Assembly (NCBI GenBank): GCA_963082975.1
Contig: OY720344.1
Coordinates: forward strand, 85,250,107 to 85,314,106
From: Labia minor
Lineage: Eukaryota; Arthropoda; Insecta; Dermaptera; Spongiphoridae
Direction of reading: 5' to 3'
DNA: 64,000 nt
Position numbers and translations under genes: made by a program. Shown here in pieces: positions 38,435 through 52,038 of this stretch. How positions within the stretch are numbered: the stretch's first letter is position 1; every line of letters starts with the position of its first letter. The notes under the pieces are model-generated. The model had not been told where the DNA came from and ran no database searches. It was given only the letters and a program-made list of their open reading frames with translations.

Positions 38435-38967
38435 CGAGATCTGTTCAAAAGAAAAGGTGAATTTTATTTTTGACCACTGAAAAAGTTAGTGTCTATTCGA
38501 TTTTTTACTTAAAAAAAATATGGAATACTACAAGGAAATTATGCAAGGTTTGCTTGAAGCAATACGGCTCAAACAATCGGAATTGTGGAAAAACAAATCA
38601 TGGATTCACGATAATGCACCAGCTCACACATCATTGCTTCTTCGTGACTTTTTGGTCAAAAACAAAACCGTAACCATTCCTCAACCACCATATTCACCAG
38701 ATTTGGCTCCCTGTGACTTTTTCCTATTCCCAAAACTGAAGAGACCGATGAAAGGAGAGCGTTTTGCCACAATTGATGAGATAAGTAAAAAATCGAAGAA
38801 CACACAAAACGTGAGTAACTTTTTCAGTTGTCAAAAACAAACTAGTAATCCAAAATGGCTGATAATGTCAACATATGTGTACCAACATAACAATAAAAAA
38901 TTTCGATAATTGAATGCACACAGCCAGCGAAAATTAAAAATTCACCTTTTCTTTTGAACATGCCTCA
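38435..38967 (+). mobile_element. Internally deleted mariner (type 2), copy 1
   Basis: The element is 533 bp between TA sites (38433 and 38968). Its ends are inverted copies with a perfect 24-nt part, TGTTCAAAAGAAAAGGTGAATTTT taken in two halves: TGTTCAAAAGAAAAGG and TGAATTTT. It keeps the C-terminal half of the transposase: LWKNKSWIHDNAPAHTSLL, then PPYSPDLAPCDFFLFPKLK and KRPMKGERFATIDEI. Thirty-four residues lie between the two catalytic aspartates, the mariner D34D spacing. The N-terminal half with the first aspartate is gone. Confidence 0.93.
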
Positions 38968-41900
38968 TATTCCTATTCAATTTATTAAATTTCCAAAATT
39001 AATATAATACATATTTATTTTATAAATTTCAATTATAAAATTTCAAAGGAATAAATCTGAAATTCAACAAACGTAAATCTCTTACACTCAAATAAGGCCT
39101 AAATACATGACTATATATTAATTCAAGTCAAGTCATTTTCTATTTAATATAGGATCCACTATTTTGGTAATGATAAATAGCAACAGCAATACACTATATA
39201 ATCGTGGATAGTTTTATTATTTTATTTTTGATTACTTGACAAACAACATTCACTTTTCTTTGGTCACCATTCTGGAGGAAATATAAACAAATCGAGCAAT
39301 CTGAGAAAATGGTTCCTGTTATTTTTTTTTATTTAATTTATCAGAAAAACTCTCTTTCTTGAAAAATATTTATATATAAAAAAATCCTATTGTTTTATAA
39401 ATATTAATTGGATAAATATATTTAAAGAAAAAGCTGTGAAATTCATTGCTTGTACGTATTTTATTTTGAACATTTTGCTGACTTGGCATTGCATACTATA
39501 ATCCACTCTCAGGAAATAAGAGAAGCATCATCATCATGATAGAAATTTCGAAAAACAAATTCATCGTTGCAAAGAATTTTCTGTACGATTAACGACCGAA
39601 AATAAAAAGAGATTCGATAATAGGACATAATTATGCATGAAATAGAAATTCCAACATTTGTTTATCTGAAGGTAATATACATAATACTAACATGCATTTA
39701 TTCAGGTTGAATTATAATTATAAAATAATATAATAATATAATCTAGATTCAGATTTTATGGGAAAAAATTCATTTATGTGTATTTCTTTTGATTGATTTT
39801 TAGATTCTAATACGAAATAAATACGTAAAATAAAATTTAATAAAATTTGTTAACTTATAGGGAGTCCACTATGATCATAATAACCGAGAAACTAACCTTT
39901 TACATTAGAAGCAAATTTAATAATTATTAAGTATATGGTTATAAAGTGATGTAAGGAAATAAAATTATGTTTTAATCCCCAATATATATATATATCATTG
40001 TTTTGAAAATTTTGTTTCATTTATCTTTTTGATTCTAAAATATTACAACCTGAACGAATGAGCTTGTCCCCTCTCTCTCTTCAAGTTTTGATTCTGAAAG
40101 ATTAGAATCTCTGGTAAGAGTTAAAATTTACTATGATGTTACTATGAATTTACTTCCTGTTTTTGTGAGATTTGAGTCTCAAGGTTTCTGCGCTCATTTG
40201 TGTGTCATTTTCAAGAGTATTTTGTGATTGGAATTTTTGAGATTATAAGACCCAGAAAATCCTAAACGAACATATATAAATATATATATATATATATATT
40301 ATCTTCACCTGTTTTTGTGAGATTTGAGTCTCAACGTGTTTAAACGCTCATTTTTGTGCCATTTTCAAGAATATTTTGTGATTGGAATTTTTGAGATTCT
40401 AAGACCAATAAACCTAAACGAACATATATAAATGTATATTAGATAGGAGGATTAAATTTTTAATTAATTTTAATTTTATTGGCTCTCAAGGGTGCAAACA
40501 AAAAATAGTCATAGGTGTATGTCAAATGGATTGAATTGATTCATATATTAACTTATTCTTTAAAAAAAAATTAATTGCATTTAAATTAAAAATGGTGACA
40601 AAATTAAAAATTAAATGCAAGAGTTTTATTTGAGAGATCCCTAGAAAATTAATTAACTAATTCATTTTAATTAGGCTCTTTATTCAAAGAATCTAGACCA
40701 TTGTTGTTGAAGTGCTAAGTAGGCGGACCCTTGAAGAAGAATATACTTATTGAGGCTAAGAGAAAAATTATTTTCTAGTTTTTAGTGAATTTATAAATAA
40801 AACACTGTAACTTAATTTTTTTTTAATTATTTATTTTATTTTTAATTTTTTAGTAAATAAATTTTTAAGGTTTTAAGTTTTATTTGAATATACTTTGAGA
40901 TTATAAATGATATTTAATAATGGGTTAAAATTTATTAATTAAATTATTAATTAATTAAGAAAATTTAATCTTTATTTCATATTCATGTTTTGTCATCCAA
41001 ATCTGAAAAGGGTGCAAAGTTTTAGTTCAATTGGTCAACTGCAACTATGTTAAAAATGAGTTACCAGATTTGAACCATACAGACAACCAAGCAAGTTAAA
41101 TAAAACACTAAAAACAATTTAAATATAGGTAGAATGTTTTTTTAATAACTATAATTTTATAAAAATAAGAAAGTTATGTTCCATTAAGTGTTTTTAAATG
41201 AATAAAAAAAGAGAGGTAGCCACTAAATAATAATTTTAATACAATTAATAGTGTATAAAAAGCGTAATTATGGATAGGAATATTTTCTATATTAATACAC
41301 ATATTGTAAAATTTTTTATATATTTCTTTTTTATTCTGAAAAAAAAAATTATAATATGAATTATGATGATATTGATATGGAAATTTAATAATTTTCAATT
41401 GATTAATTTTAATTGTTCTATAAAGAAATTAAAATAAATTTTCAGAGAGAAAGTACAAAGATGCTATTATCATATATATCTATACTCAAATGTCAATAGA
41501 CTCGTCTTCGTTGATGAAGAAATGTGCAAATTCATTTCTAGTTGCCAATCATTAATTAAATCCAATCAATCAAATGACTAAAGCGATTCCTCACATCGTT
41601 TAAATAGTCCCCTTTAGCCACTAAATAAAATTGCAAGTAAAATTTGTTGCATTAATTTAAATCGATTAGAGACTAATGATTGTTTTATATTCAAACAATT
41701 CATTTAGGTATATTCTTAAAAGCTTAAGTATATTAAAACTTTCTAAATTATTTGTAAATAGTCAACAGATTATAATAATAATAATTCAATTTTCTTTTAG
41801 TTAAATAATTTATGATTTTTCAATACTTATTGATTCATTCTTTAACAAATACAATTGAGTTTTATTTTTTCAATATTATTATTAAGGAAGATAAATATTG

Positions 41901-42245
41901 ATTTATCCCAATTATAAAAATTATTTTTATTATTATTATGATTATTATTTTAAAAGTTTTCTAATTCTATTGCAATATTCCAATTTTTTTTCTTACTATC
42001 CCTCCATTACTGACATTTCAATAGGATTTCAGTTCAGGTCCAGTTTGCATGATTAAAACACATTAAAGGAGCATCTTGCTTTATATGTAGCAATCGGCAA
42101 ATTAGACGAATCATTCACATTCTATAAAAATAGACAGACATTGCAAAATTCAAGTTTAAGAAAATACAATCATCTTAAATAATCTTATTATAATTTTTTT
42201 ATTAACATTCTTAAAGTTTGATTTTTATTTATTTCAAAAACAACA
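38968..42245. other. Intergenic stretch, AT-rich, with one tandem duplication
   Basis: No exon was found. The tandem repeat at 40150..40440 is listed separately. Confidence 0.55.
40150..40440. repeat. Tandem duplication, unit about 145-150 bp
   Basis: CCTGTTTTTGTGAGATTTGA...TTTTGTGATTGGAATTTTTG and CCTAAACGAACATATATAAA recur twice (about 40157..40280 and 40309..40430) in the same orientation. Confidence 0.85.
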
Positions 42246-42253
42246 ATCTAGAA

Positions 42254-42439
42254 CAGGGGTGTCAAACTCATAGGTACACTTGGACAAGGTTTAATCTTAG
42301 ACGGGCCGCATACAAATTGAAAGTCGAAAGTCTGATCTCTAAAAACATTTTAACTTTTTTTTTTGATTTTTTTTAGAGACAATTAAAATTTTTTTAAAAA
42401 AGTCGAAAGTTATCGCGGGCCGCGAGTTTGACATCCCTG
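42254..42439. mobile_element. hAT-like MITE, copy 1
   Basis: The 186-bp element has ends CAGGGGTGTCAAACTC and GAGTTTGACATCCCTG (inverted) and is flanked by a perfect 8-bp duplication, ATCTAGAA (42246..42253 and 42440..42447). Sub-terminal GGGCCGC/GCGGGCC blocks are typical of CAGGGGTGTCAAAC-type hAT non-autonomous elements. No coding capacity. Confidence 0.93.
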
Positions 42440-42447
42440 ATCTAGAA

Positions 42448-44921
42448 GATATGATGATCTAAGAATTTTATTTCAATATGGATCTATTCATTGATTCTTC
42501 TGTTTGAAGAGATTTTCATTCACATGTTCTTACATGAATATTTTACATTCAATTAACACAACTTCTCAACCTTTACACTTTTTATCAACTCAATGGCAAT
42601 TAAAACAATAAATCAAAGTAAATTAGTAAAGTAATAGTATACATATTTATATAAAAAAGAATCCTAGAGATTGTTTTTATATTCCTTTTGAAGGGGGGGG
42701 GGGGTATTTTCAAAGGGGAGAATAATAAATTTAGTAATTAATTAAAAATAACAAGAATAAATTCAGCAGTATTTACATATTTTTATATTTAATTAAAAGG
42801 CATACCGTAGTTATCACCCAAAACAAAATTAAAATTAATATGGTTACATATTTCAAATACAATATACATATTCAACAAAGAAATAAATTTAAAAGAGAGA
42901 GTTAATACAAAAAACTAACTATTAACTTGTTAATAAAATATTATTAACAAAGAAGTAGTTAATTTAACAATATTCAGTGAAAAAATACTGAAATGATAAA
43001 AAAAACAATTTCAATTTAAATCTTTAATGTGCGTTTAATGACAAAAAAGCTTCATTGGAGCTGAATTTGTCTACCGTTGAAATCCCTAAGTTAATTTATT
43101 AATAAAATTTTATTTACTAATAAATATATTAAATATTACAAATTAGATTAAAAATATTATTTCTAATACAAAATGATTATTTAATTATTTTTTTAAAAAA
43201 TTTTCTTCCTAAAGATATAATCTTTCCAATAGTTATTATGGAAGCTACTAATAATATTATATTAATATAAAAAATAGGAAGAGTTTATTAAATACCCGTT
43301 GGATATGACAATGAACTTTTTATTTTAAAGGTCTTGAACCTAACAGCGATGGTTATCAAACTTTCCAAATGTCATTTAGTAGAAATATTAATTTTTTAAA
43401 TTACATAGTTATTTAATCTTTCATTAATGAATTTATAAAGAACATAATTCAGGTAATTTAAAAAAAGAATATAATATAATAATTTGAATAATTTAGTTAT
43501 ATTTATTATTTATTTACACCATATATTTTTAGAATTACCAAGAAATCTTTTCTAAATTTAAAGATAACAATAATGAAAGGACAATTATTATATTTATAAG
43601 TGAGAAAGTGCAAATATTAACTCATTGATCTGTTATCCTCTAATAAATTGAAAATTCAAATATAAGTATTTAAATTTATATACAATAGATTCATTAAAAA
43701 AAAATTATGAAATGTTATTTTCTAAATATATGAAAAATATAGGTATATATTAAATAAAAGATATGTGAATTACATAGAAACGCCTTTGCTATGTGAAGAA
43801 AGAATGGATTTGAATTTCAACATAAAGTACAAATTTCATTTAAATATAATATGTATATATATTTCATTTAAATATAATATAAAGTTAATAAATTAAATAT
43901 AATTCATTATAGAGATAATTATTCATAATTGAATATATTATAATAACGAAAATCCAAAGAATTTTGGTTTTTGAATTTTCAACATTTGTTCGAAATGATT
44001 TTTTTAATAATCATTTTAAGGTAAAACTGAGAATTCGGGTTTTTGCTAACCTATCTTTTAAAATATAAAATAGATTAACATTTGGCTTTCTTCATCTGCT
44101 CTAATGAAATTTATCCATTAATAGATTAGGAGATACATGTTTGCAATTCGTATTTAATTAATTGAATTTTGAAAGTTGTTAAAAATTAGTAAAAATTGCA
44201 GTTTTATTCTTAAAATAAGAACCACTAAAATTTATAAAAATAAGAAAGTCAACTTTTTGGAAATGGCTTATAGGAAATTACATGTAAAGCAAAAATAAAA
44301 ACTCATAAGTTGAAATGTTTAAATATTTAATTAAGTAAGTTTAAGAATTAAAAGAGTATATACAAAATTAAATAATATATTATATTTACATAAGTCTGGG
44401 ATTATAAATATTTCCTTCGTCATACTAAATTGTTTGGGGGTTCAATTTTTCACTATTAAGCAGAGACGCAATTTTAGATAAAGACATGCAAATAATAAAC
44501 AATGAGGAATTTGTGAATAAATGAGTCTTAATATTAATTTTTAAGAATGTGCAAAAACTTAGAATACACTATACTTACAAAAATTGTAAAAGAAAACATA
44601 TTACAAACCTCTTAAATAAATATGATGAAATTTCACATGTGTACATCTTGAAGATGGTGAACAAAAAATCCTCCTTACACGACCGTTCGTTTGTAACTAA
44701 GGTAGACCCGCTTCATCTGGTCGTGTAGGTACTAATGTCCCCTAATCCGTTTCCCACACCAAAATGGTTAGTTTCCGAGAAATAGAAAAAGCGCTATATC
44801 TCTAACCGCGTCATATCTCCCGGCTTTTCCTTATTGTTAATTTTATAATATATTTTTTATTATAATAATATGTTAAATCAAAACTTTTATTGAAATACAC
44901 AACCAAATTAGCTGGAGTGTC
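42448..44921. other. Intergenic stretch, no gene seen
   Basis: A poly-G run lies at about 42695..42705. A block near 44060..44165 recurs at 46155..46265. The GC-richer patch at 44640..44830 (CTTACACGACCGTTCG, GACCCGCTTCATCTGGTCG) has no open frame and may be an unrecognised repeat. Confidence 0.5.
44060..44165. repeat. Direct repeat, copy 1 (second at 46155..46265)
   Basis: ATAGATTAACATTTGGCTTT then CTTCATCTGCT and AGATTAGGAGATACATGTTT are shared by both copies with about two differences. They are 2.1 kb apart in the same orientation. Confidence 0.85.
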
Positions 44922-45335
44922 TCCACTCGACTATCTCGCAATTTGAATTGGATTAAATAACATAATATATTATATTTAAATTAAATTTAATTAATTATAA
45001 ATTATAAATTAAAATTAATAAATAATATTTATTAAACCAGCACATGATTGGCTCTTTGTTAATGGCACCACGTCACGTGTTGGCGCGTGAGATTTGCAGT
45101 GTTAAAAAATTAATTCTGGTACTTTCAGCGATTCAATCAAGCTGAAATTCTATACACACACACATATACACACACACACATATACACACACACACATACA
45201 TACACACACACAGACAGACATTTTTCTCAACCTTAGTGAAAATGATTCAGGAATCTTCAAAACGTATAAAAACATCAAAATCTCAACATCGAAAATTTTC
45301 GTGATCGCAATACTATCTCTTACGAGATAGTAAAA
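44922..45335 (+). mobile_element. Family B, copy 2, with CA microsatellite
   Basis: It starts CTGGAGTGTCTCCACTCGAC and ends ATCTCTTACGAGATAGTAAA. It contains ACGTCACGTGTTGGCGCGTG. A CACACA/TATACA microsatellite (about 45151..45218) has grown inside it. CTATCTCG at the left mirrors CGAGATAG at the right. Confidence 0.8.
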
Positions 45336-46542
45336 AGAGATTAAACTCAAAGAGAATTGATATCAAATTTTTAAATATTATATCCATGTAATTAATAACA
45401 GTCTCTAAATTAATTTAACTATTAATATTTATTTCTAATTATATTATGTCAATTAATAAAAAATACACTATATAAAGAATTTAAAAATGAAATAAATGAA
45501 GGAAATCGAGTTCATTAGAGGCAAAAAAAAATCTATGAAGTTGAAATATGTAAATATGTATTTTTCGGTAATATTGTTTAAGAATTATTACAAAGATATT
45601 TATCTAGTCACGAATAATAGAATCAAAATCTTTTTCTCGTGAGAGTAAGACAGAGAATGAAAAACTATTCATTAATTAAATTAACTTTTAATTTTTTTTT
45701 AATTATAATTAAAAAAACTAATAATTAATACTTAAAAGCTTTTTCATCCTTAATTATTAAATAATAACATTTTTAATATATAAATTCCTTTTATCCCTAT
45801 CAAAATAGGATATACAAATGGTTAAAAAAAATTAGAAAAAAATAAATATATTAAACAATTTTGAAATTTGTTAACTCAATTCGGTAATTAATTTTTTCAT
45901 TCGTTATTTTCTAAGTGTTGAAGATTAAAAGGAATATTTCTCAATAATAAATAATCTCACAGATATCTTTTCGCTATTTACAAATATGATTAAACGCAAT
46001 AATATATATAAAAAGAGAACAAAACTTGCGCAGCCTTAAAGGGAAAGAGATCCTGGGATTAATTGCTACACCGGAATGGGATACAAATCACATAAGTGTA
46101 ATCAAACCAATTGATTTATTTCTACTCTCACAAAGGGATATACAACACACATATTCGATTAAAATATAAAATAGATTAACATTTGGCTTTCTTCATCTGC
46201 TAATGAAATTTATCCATTGATAGATTAGGAGATACATGTTTGCAATTCGTATTTAATTAATCGAAACTGTTCAAATTTGAATAAATAATATTTGTTTTAT
46301 TATAATCTTAAATAATTACTGAGAATTTGAGAAAGTATAAGCTAATTTTAAATAGATTATTTATTAATTTATATATTTTTTAATTTTGGTTTTTAAGCAG
46401 AGACGTAAATGACGCATATGGAAAACACTAATCTTGCGCCCCATTCGGAGGATAGATAAATATTGTTTTGGAAACAAGATATTTCATTTTTGAATTTTTC
46501 ATTTAATATACGACCTGTCTTTTCTTACATAGTTTTTTAATA
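45336..46542. other. Intergenic stretch, no gene seen
   Basis: AT-rich; holds the second copy (46155..46265) of the 110-bp direct repeat. A GC-richer patch at 46023..46100 shows no usable frame. Confidence 0.5.
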
Positions 46543-47048
46543 AGAGGGTAGGTCAATAAGTCCGTGACTTTTTTAATTTCCCGTCTCTTAAATGAAATGG
46601 TAACACTGCTTCTGTCAGCAGGCAACTATCAGCTGACTTCTGTCGAAATTTGAGCTAGCTGGGTCTTTTAGTTTTTGTTTAACATCCATTAATAGCCGAT
46701 TACCTCGTAACTTGAGAAGAATATGGACAAAAGTGAATTTTCATGAATTGGGATACTAATTGCCCCATTATCCGCCCTATTCTCCGGATTTAGCACCGAG
46801 TGACTATTTCTTGTTTCCAAACCTGAAGAAATGGGTCGGCGGAAAGATATTTGACTCCAATAATGAAATCATTTCACAAACAAATGTGATGTCCTCGACA
46901 AATCTTATTTTTTGGAAGGGATAAACTAATTGGAGAAACGTTGGATAAAGTGTGAAGAGCTCAAAGGAGACTACGTTGTAAAATACAATAATTTTTTATT
47001 CAAAAAACGGTTACATTTAAAAAGTTACGGACTTATTGGCCACCCTCG
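46543..47048 (+). mobile_element. Internally deleted mariner (type 3), copy 1
   Basis: The inverted ends read AGAGGGTAGGTCAATAAGTC and, from the right, CGAGGGTGGCCAATAAGTCC. A TA precedes the left end; the right flank is AA. It retains a piece of the transposase C-terminus, PPYSPDLAPSDYFLFPNLKK then WVGGKIFDSNNEII, followed by a frameshift. The first part of the gene is deleted. Confidence 0.9.
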
Positions 47049-47621
47049 AATTCATTTTTCTATTTATAAAAATATTTTTATGTTAAGTGCCCCCTTCAGT
47101 TGGCACCCATGGCACGTGCCACACCTTTGTTGGTTTTAAGGAGGGCTTTTACACCAACACTAAGTGTATCACTTGATGGAGGAGTACAATACTGATTTCC
47201 AAAATTACTATCCTCATTTAGCTGTAATATTCATTTATTATTTATTTAAACTCCTGTGATTATATTAGAATATGAATTTATTTAATATTTATACATTAAT
47301 AAATTTACTTATGAAAATTTAACCTTTTTATGAGATTTTGATAAAATACTGGCATTATTAGAGTATGCCCAATGAAAAAAACTATAAAATACTTACTTTT
47401 AAGGAATTGAGTTTTTTAGATACAAAAAATTTAATGAGATCCATCAACAGATTTTAAATTAAAACAGAAGTGGATGGGGTTTAGAAGGATAAGTGATATA
47501 AATTTTTTTTCTCATATATTAGCAATAAGTAGTAATTAATTACTTACAATTTTTATATATTTTTTCAAATAATTAATAATTAAAAATTATTTCGCATTTT
47601 TTCCTAAAACACACACTAGGG

Positions 47622-47670
<49 letters not shown>

Positions 47671-48992
47671 TAATTATATATAAGTATAAAAGATAAAAAA
47701 TAAAATGTATTTAATCTGCTCCAAATATAAGGATATATTTATTATTTAAATCAAATTTTTATAATATAAAAATAAAGAATACCTAATTCTCCTAATTACA
47801 TAATCAAATGAAGCAATTGTATAAACCAAGACGGAATTATATATATGTAGAAGCTATCAATTATCTCTAAAATTGTTGGAAAAAAACTGTTTTCATAATG
47901 CAGCCAATAATTAATTGACGATTGTTCATTATAATTTCTATTTGTTTTTATATTCCTAAAAATTTCACTTAATGATATTCAATGAATATCATTTAATGAT
48001 TTTTTTTTCTATTTGTTTGTTTCTATTATCTTTGGACAATTAGAAAAACCCTGAGATTAATATAAATTTTGACATGCTGAAACTCGAGAATGACAATTGT
48101 GGGGGGTTCAGAAAGGTCGCAGGGAAAGTAATGACCAAAAGACCTATTGCCATTCAAGTCATGTCTAATTTGGATAAATATTGAAAAAATTAAAGAAAAA
48201 AATTTCTTTATAAAGTTAGCACGAGATGAAGCAATATTGAAGATATTTGTAAATCATACCTAGAAATTTCTTTTATTTTTAGAAACAATTTTTATTTTGT
48301 GAAAAAATACAATAGATGATTTTTTTTAAACTAAAATTTTAAATTTAATTTAAACTAAAATTCCTACCATATTATTATACCGGAATTGCTTATTTTAAAT
48401 TTATTATTTCCTTCATTATCTTTCACCACCTTCCGAATTAATCGTAACCTTCTCTAGCCCCTCCTTCCTCGCTCATTTGGTATCCTTATAAAAATATTTT
48501 TATCAATCTTATAATTTACCTGCATATTTACAATAAATATTTTTTTGAAAATAATTGTTTAGTATTTTAAATAATACCTATATCGAAATTTGTCACAGAA
48601 TTATACCCCTGAGTAGTTTTTTCTCCTTCACGCACTAATATACCATATTTTGGTCATAATTTAGGTATAATAATATATGGTTAATATATTTCTTGATTCA
48701 ATATTCACTATTCGTAATGTGGATTTAGTTCAAAAACATTATGAAAAATTTTATTTGCTAGACCTTGAGTGTAAAAATAATATTATTTATTTAAAATAAT
48801 AGTTTATTCTCCTCTTAATATTATTCTTTTTTGCATTACATATATTTGAATATGCTAAGATTGGTAAATGAATTTTATTTTTATTTTTGATTATTTTATT
48901 ATTATTTTATTATTATTTTATATTATTATTTTATTATTATTTTTTTATTAAAATTTTAAACGAAATAACTTTGCAAGAGAAAATAAAAAAAT
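47049..48992. other. Intergenic stretch with AT microsatellite
   Basis: A run of about 20 TA units lies at 47626..47666. The patch CCCCCTTCAGTTGGCACCCA...GGCACGTGCC (47090..47135) looks like the end of an old transposon, unclassified. No exon found. Confidence 0.5.
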
Positions 48993-49340
48993 CTGTAGTG
49001 TCTCCACTCGAATATCTCGCAAATTTGAATTGGATTAATTAACATATTTTAAAAATAAATTTAATTAATTAAATTTTAAATTAAAATTAATAAATAATAT
49101 TTATTTGGTTTGGTTCTTTGTTGATGACACCACGTCACGTGCTGACGCGTGATTGTTTGTCAATGTGTTAAAAAATTAATTCCGGTACTTTCAGCGATTC
49201 AATCAAGCTGAAATTCAATATATAGCAGTTTTATACAATTTTGAATCATGTGAAAATCTATCAAACATATATCTTTATTTTTACTGTCATTTTAGAGGAA
49301 AAAAAATCAAAACGACCCTCTTCCGAAAGAAGATAGTAAA
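48993..49340 (+). mobile_element. Family B, copy 3 (shorter)
   Basis: It starts CTGTAGTGTCTCCACTCGAA and contains CACGTCACGTGCTGACGCGT and TTTCAGCGATTCAATCAAGC. It ends near AAGAAGATAGTAAA. Compared with copies 1 and 2 it lacks the right-hand third. Confidence 0.78.
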
Positions 49341-50318
49341 AATTAGAATATCTAATTATTTGATTTAAAATATTTTAATATATTTTATGAATGATCAAAA
49401 ATTATTTTAAAAAAAATTGAAATTTATTTGAAGGGGTACCTGCACCCAAAAACGCCCCACGGCTAAAACCAATGTGAAAGTAAAAAGAAAAAAAACAATT
49501 TTTCATTAAATATTTTCTTAAATTATATATTCCAACCAGAATAATAACTAAAATAGAAAATCAAAAAAATGTATATAAACTAAAGATAATTTCGTTTATT
49601 TATTGCCTACATAAATAATTGATGTAATTTTGTAATAATTTGAAATGTGCTTCAAAGAGAGATTAATGAGAAAATGATTCCTGTTTGTAAAAATAAAACG
49701 GTGATGGTATATGATATGTACAATAATAGATGTACGGTGCCGTCCTGAGTTTATTTGTGTGGTAACTTGTAATTATGTGTTGAGATGAAATGATCAGATC
49801 TTTCTTGACGGTGGCAACTTTAGCCTCAAGGAGAGTTGGTTTTCACTTCACATCGCCCACTTTAATATATCCTTAAAACCATTAGAATACAATAAATCTT
49901 ACATTTGGGGAGGATGTATGTATGTATGACCTCTCAAACTTTTTCTAATCTCTCACCCAAGGATTTTGTGTTATCATCTTAAAGTAATAAAATCATAATA
50001 GAGATCCCAACTTTAATAAATATATATAACCACTATTAGATAAACTAAACTAAAAATTATGTTTCTCTATTCTGTGTTTATCTTTGAATATTGTTACTTT
50101 ATAGATTTACAATTAAATATTTTGGTATAATGTTATTTATAATGAATACACCTTGTTTATAATCTTACTTAGTCTAAAGATCATAAAAAATAACCTAGAA
50201 AATAATTTATTGTATTTACTCTTGATATAGATTAATGTAAAACTTCACGCTTTTCAAGACAGACAATGAATATATAAAAAAATATATTATTTCAAGAAAT
50301 TCTCAGAATTATTATAAA
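49341..50318. other. Intergenic stretch, no gene seen
   Basis: AT-rich, with a small GC-richer piece at 49432..49475 (GGGGTACCTGCACCC) and at 49735..49860, neither with an exon signature. Confidence 0.5.
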
Positions 50319-50720
50319 CTAGCTCTTCAGACCTTCTTCGGCGCCCTTCACACCTGGACGGGGGTCCTGCCCCCCTACCCCCGAAGTAATACATAGTTTT
50401 TGGTTGAAAGTCTGTATGTAAAAGGTTTTCATCCATTTTGTTTCAAACAGTATATTACATAAAACATTCATTTGTTTTTGTGTTCTTATTTAAAATATAT
50501 TTTAATTTAATCAGTAAATTAATTATATATTATTGTATATGTTATTCTATGTATTTATCTCTGTGGCTCTATGGTACTCGAAAGTTCTTGGCAGCAACAA
50601 CCACATTTCTTCAAGTGTCCCTATCCGGAGCTATAACCATCTATCTTCTACCCTGTCCCATCTCTCTTTCTACATTGTCCACGCATATTAAAAACTTACG
50701 TGAAAATCCAATTATATGAT
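50319..50720 (-). mobile_element. Truncated Helitron 3' end with captured LINE fragment
   Basis: Read on the minus strand, it ends with a GC-rich hairpin zone, GGCGCCGAAGAAGG, and CTAG, next to a host T, as Helitron 3' ends do. For about 370 bp it matches the Helitron at 57490..59856, including GTTCTTATTTAAAATA and the LINE tail near 50575..50640 (CTCGAAAGTTCTTGG). The 5' part is missing. Confidence 0.82.
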
Positions 50721-51524
50721 CAAAATTAAAATTATTTATTCATAAAAATTAAAAGAGGTATTATAGTCCCAATATGAATGTCTTTAACGTGTTAAATAAG
50801 TTAAAAAGGTCAATATGAAAGATTGTAAATATTAGAAAAATAAAAATATAAACATAAATATTATAAACATTCTTTGTATTGTATTCTTTGCGCGGCTGAA
50901 TGAGAACATGTACATTTGTTTTTGAAAATATTCATTTAGTTACTAAATGAATAATAAATATCTAAATATAATTTATTATAATTATTAATTATTGAAAAAC
51001 ATATCAATATTTTAAAATATTTTATAAAAGTAAAAACATGTTATGACTAAAGAGACAAAATAAAATCAATAATAATAAAAATAATAGAAAACGGTTGAAA
51101 TTTTAAAAAAATTTTGATAATACTAAAGATTCAATGCCTTATTATATTTAAACGTTCGTTGAAATATAGACAAGTATTAAAATAAGAAATGTAAAAATAA
51201 AAGGAAATGAAAAAAATGAAAACACAATGATCCTTCTAATTCTTATATACATTAGCTATAAAATAAGATTAAGATGAAGGAAAAAGTGATTGTTTTATAA
51301 TAGGAATCTGATATCTATGTGCAGAATATAGTAAATAAATTAAAAAAATATTATTTAAAATATAATAAAATATTATATAGTTATATATATTCATGAAGTT
51401 AATTTAACGATAATTATTGAAAAAATACTGAAATAATAATATTTAATGGAATTAAATTTTTAATTAATTTATGGAGAAGTCACACGCAGCTCTCAGAGCC
51501 GCATTTACTCGTCATTGATTAGTA
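50721..51524. other. AT-rich stretch, no gene seen
   Basis: No exon, repeat boundary or RNA gene recognised. Confidence 0.5.
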
Positions 51525-52038
51525 CGAGGTTTGTTTAAAAGAAAAGGTGAATTTTGAATTATTTAAAAAAGTATTTATTTATTCATCAATATCTATTTTG
51601 TCCCCCCTTCAAAGTAATTCACCCCAGATATAATCCACCTCTGCCAGCGCTTCTTCCAATCGTCGAAGCACTTCTGAAATGCTTTTTCGTATGGCCATCA
51701 GCTCGTTCTTCGATTGTCAGAATCTCATCAATTGTGGCAAAACGCTTCCTTTCATTGGTCCATTCAGTTTTGAGATTAAGAAAAAGTCCCAGGGAGCCAA
51801 ATCTGGTAAATACGGTGGTTGAGGCATGGTTAGCCTATTGTTTTTGGCCAAAATCACGAACAAGCAATGATATGTGAAATAATCCAGATTCTTTTGTCCA
51901 TTTTTCTAAGTAAAAAATCGAAGAAAACAAACTACTAATCCAAAATGACTGAATGAAAAACATATGTGTACCAAAATAACAAAAATAATTTCAATAATCG
52001 AAAATTCAAAATTCACCTTTTCTTTTGCACAGACCTCG
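51525..52038 (-). mobile_element. Internally deleted mariner (type 2), copy 2
   Basis: The element is 514 bp between TA sites (51523 and 52039). Its ends, CGAGGTTTGTTTAAAAGAAA and, from the right, CGAGGTCTGTGCAAAAGAAA, match the copy at 38435..38967. On the minus strand it keeps PPYLPDLAP-type and GRSAGRGGLYL-like remains of the transposase C-terminus, frame-broken, and the zone that follows it in the other copy. Confidence 0.9.

Noticed and set aside
38182-38448. 88-residue reverse reading frame with Trp/Ser-rich product
   Set aside because: It lies over a tRNA-derived SINE (A and B boxes on the same strand) and has no splice or family support.
45150-45350. 66-residue frame rich in Cys-Val
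   Set aside because: It reads through a CA/TA microsatellite in a family B repeat.
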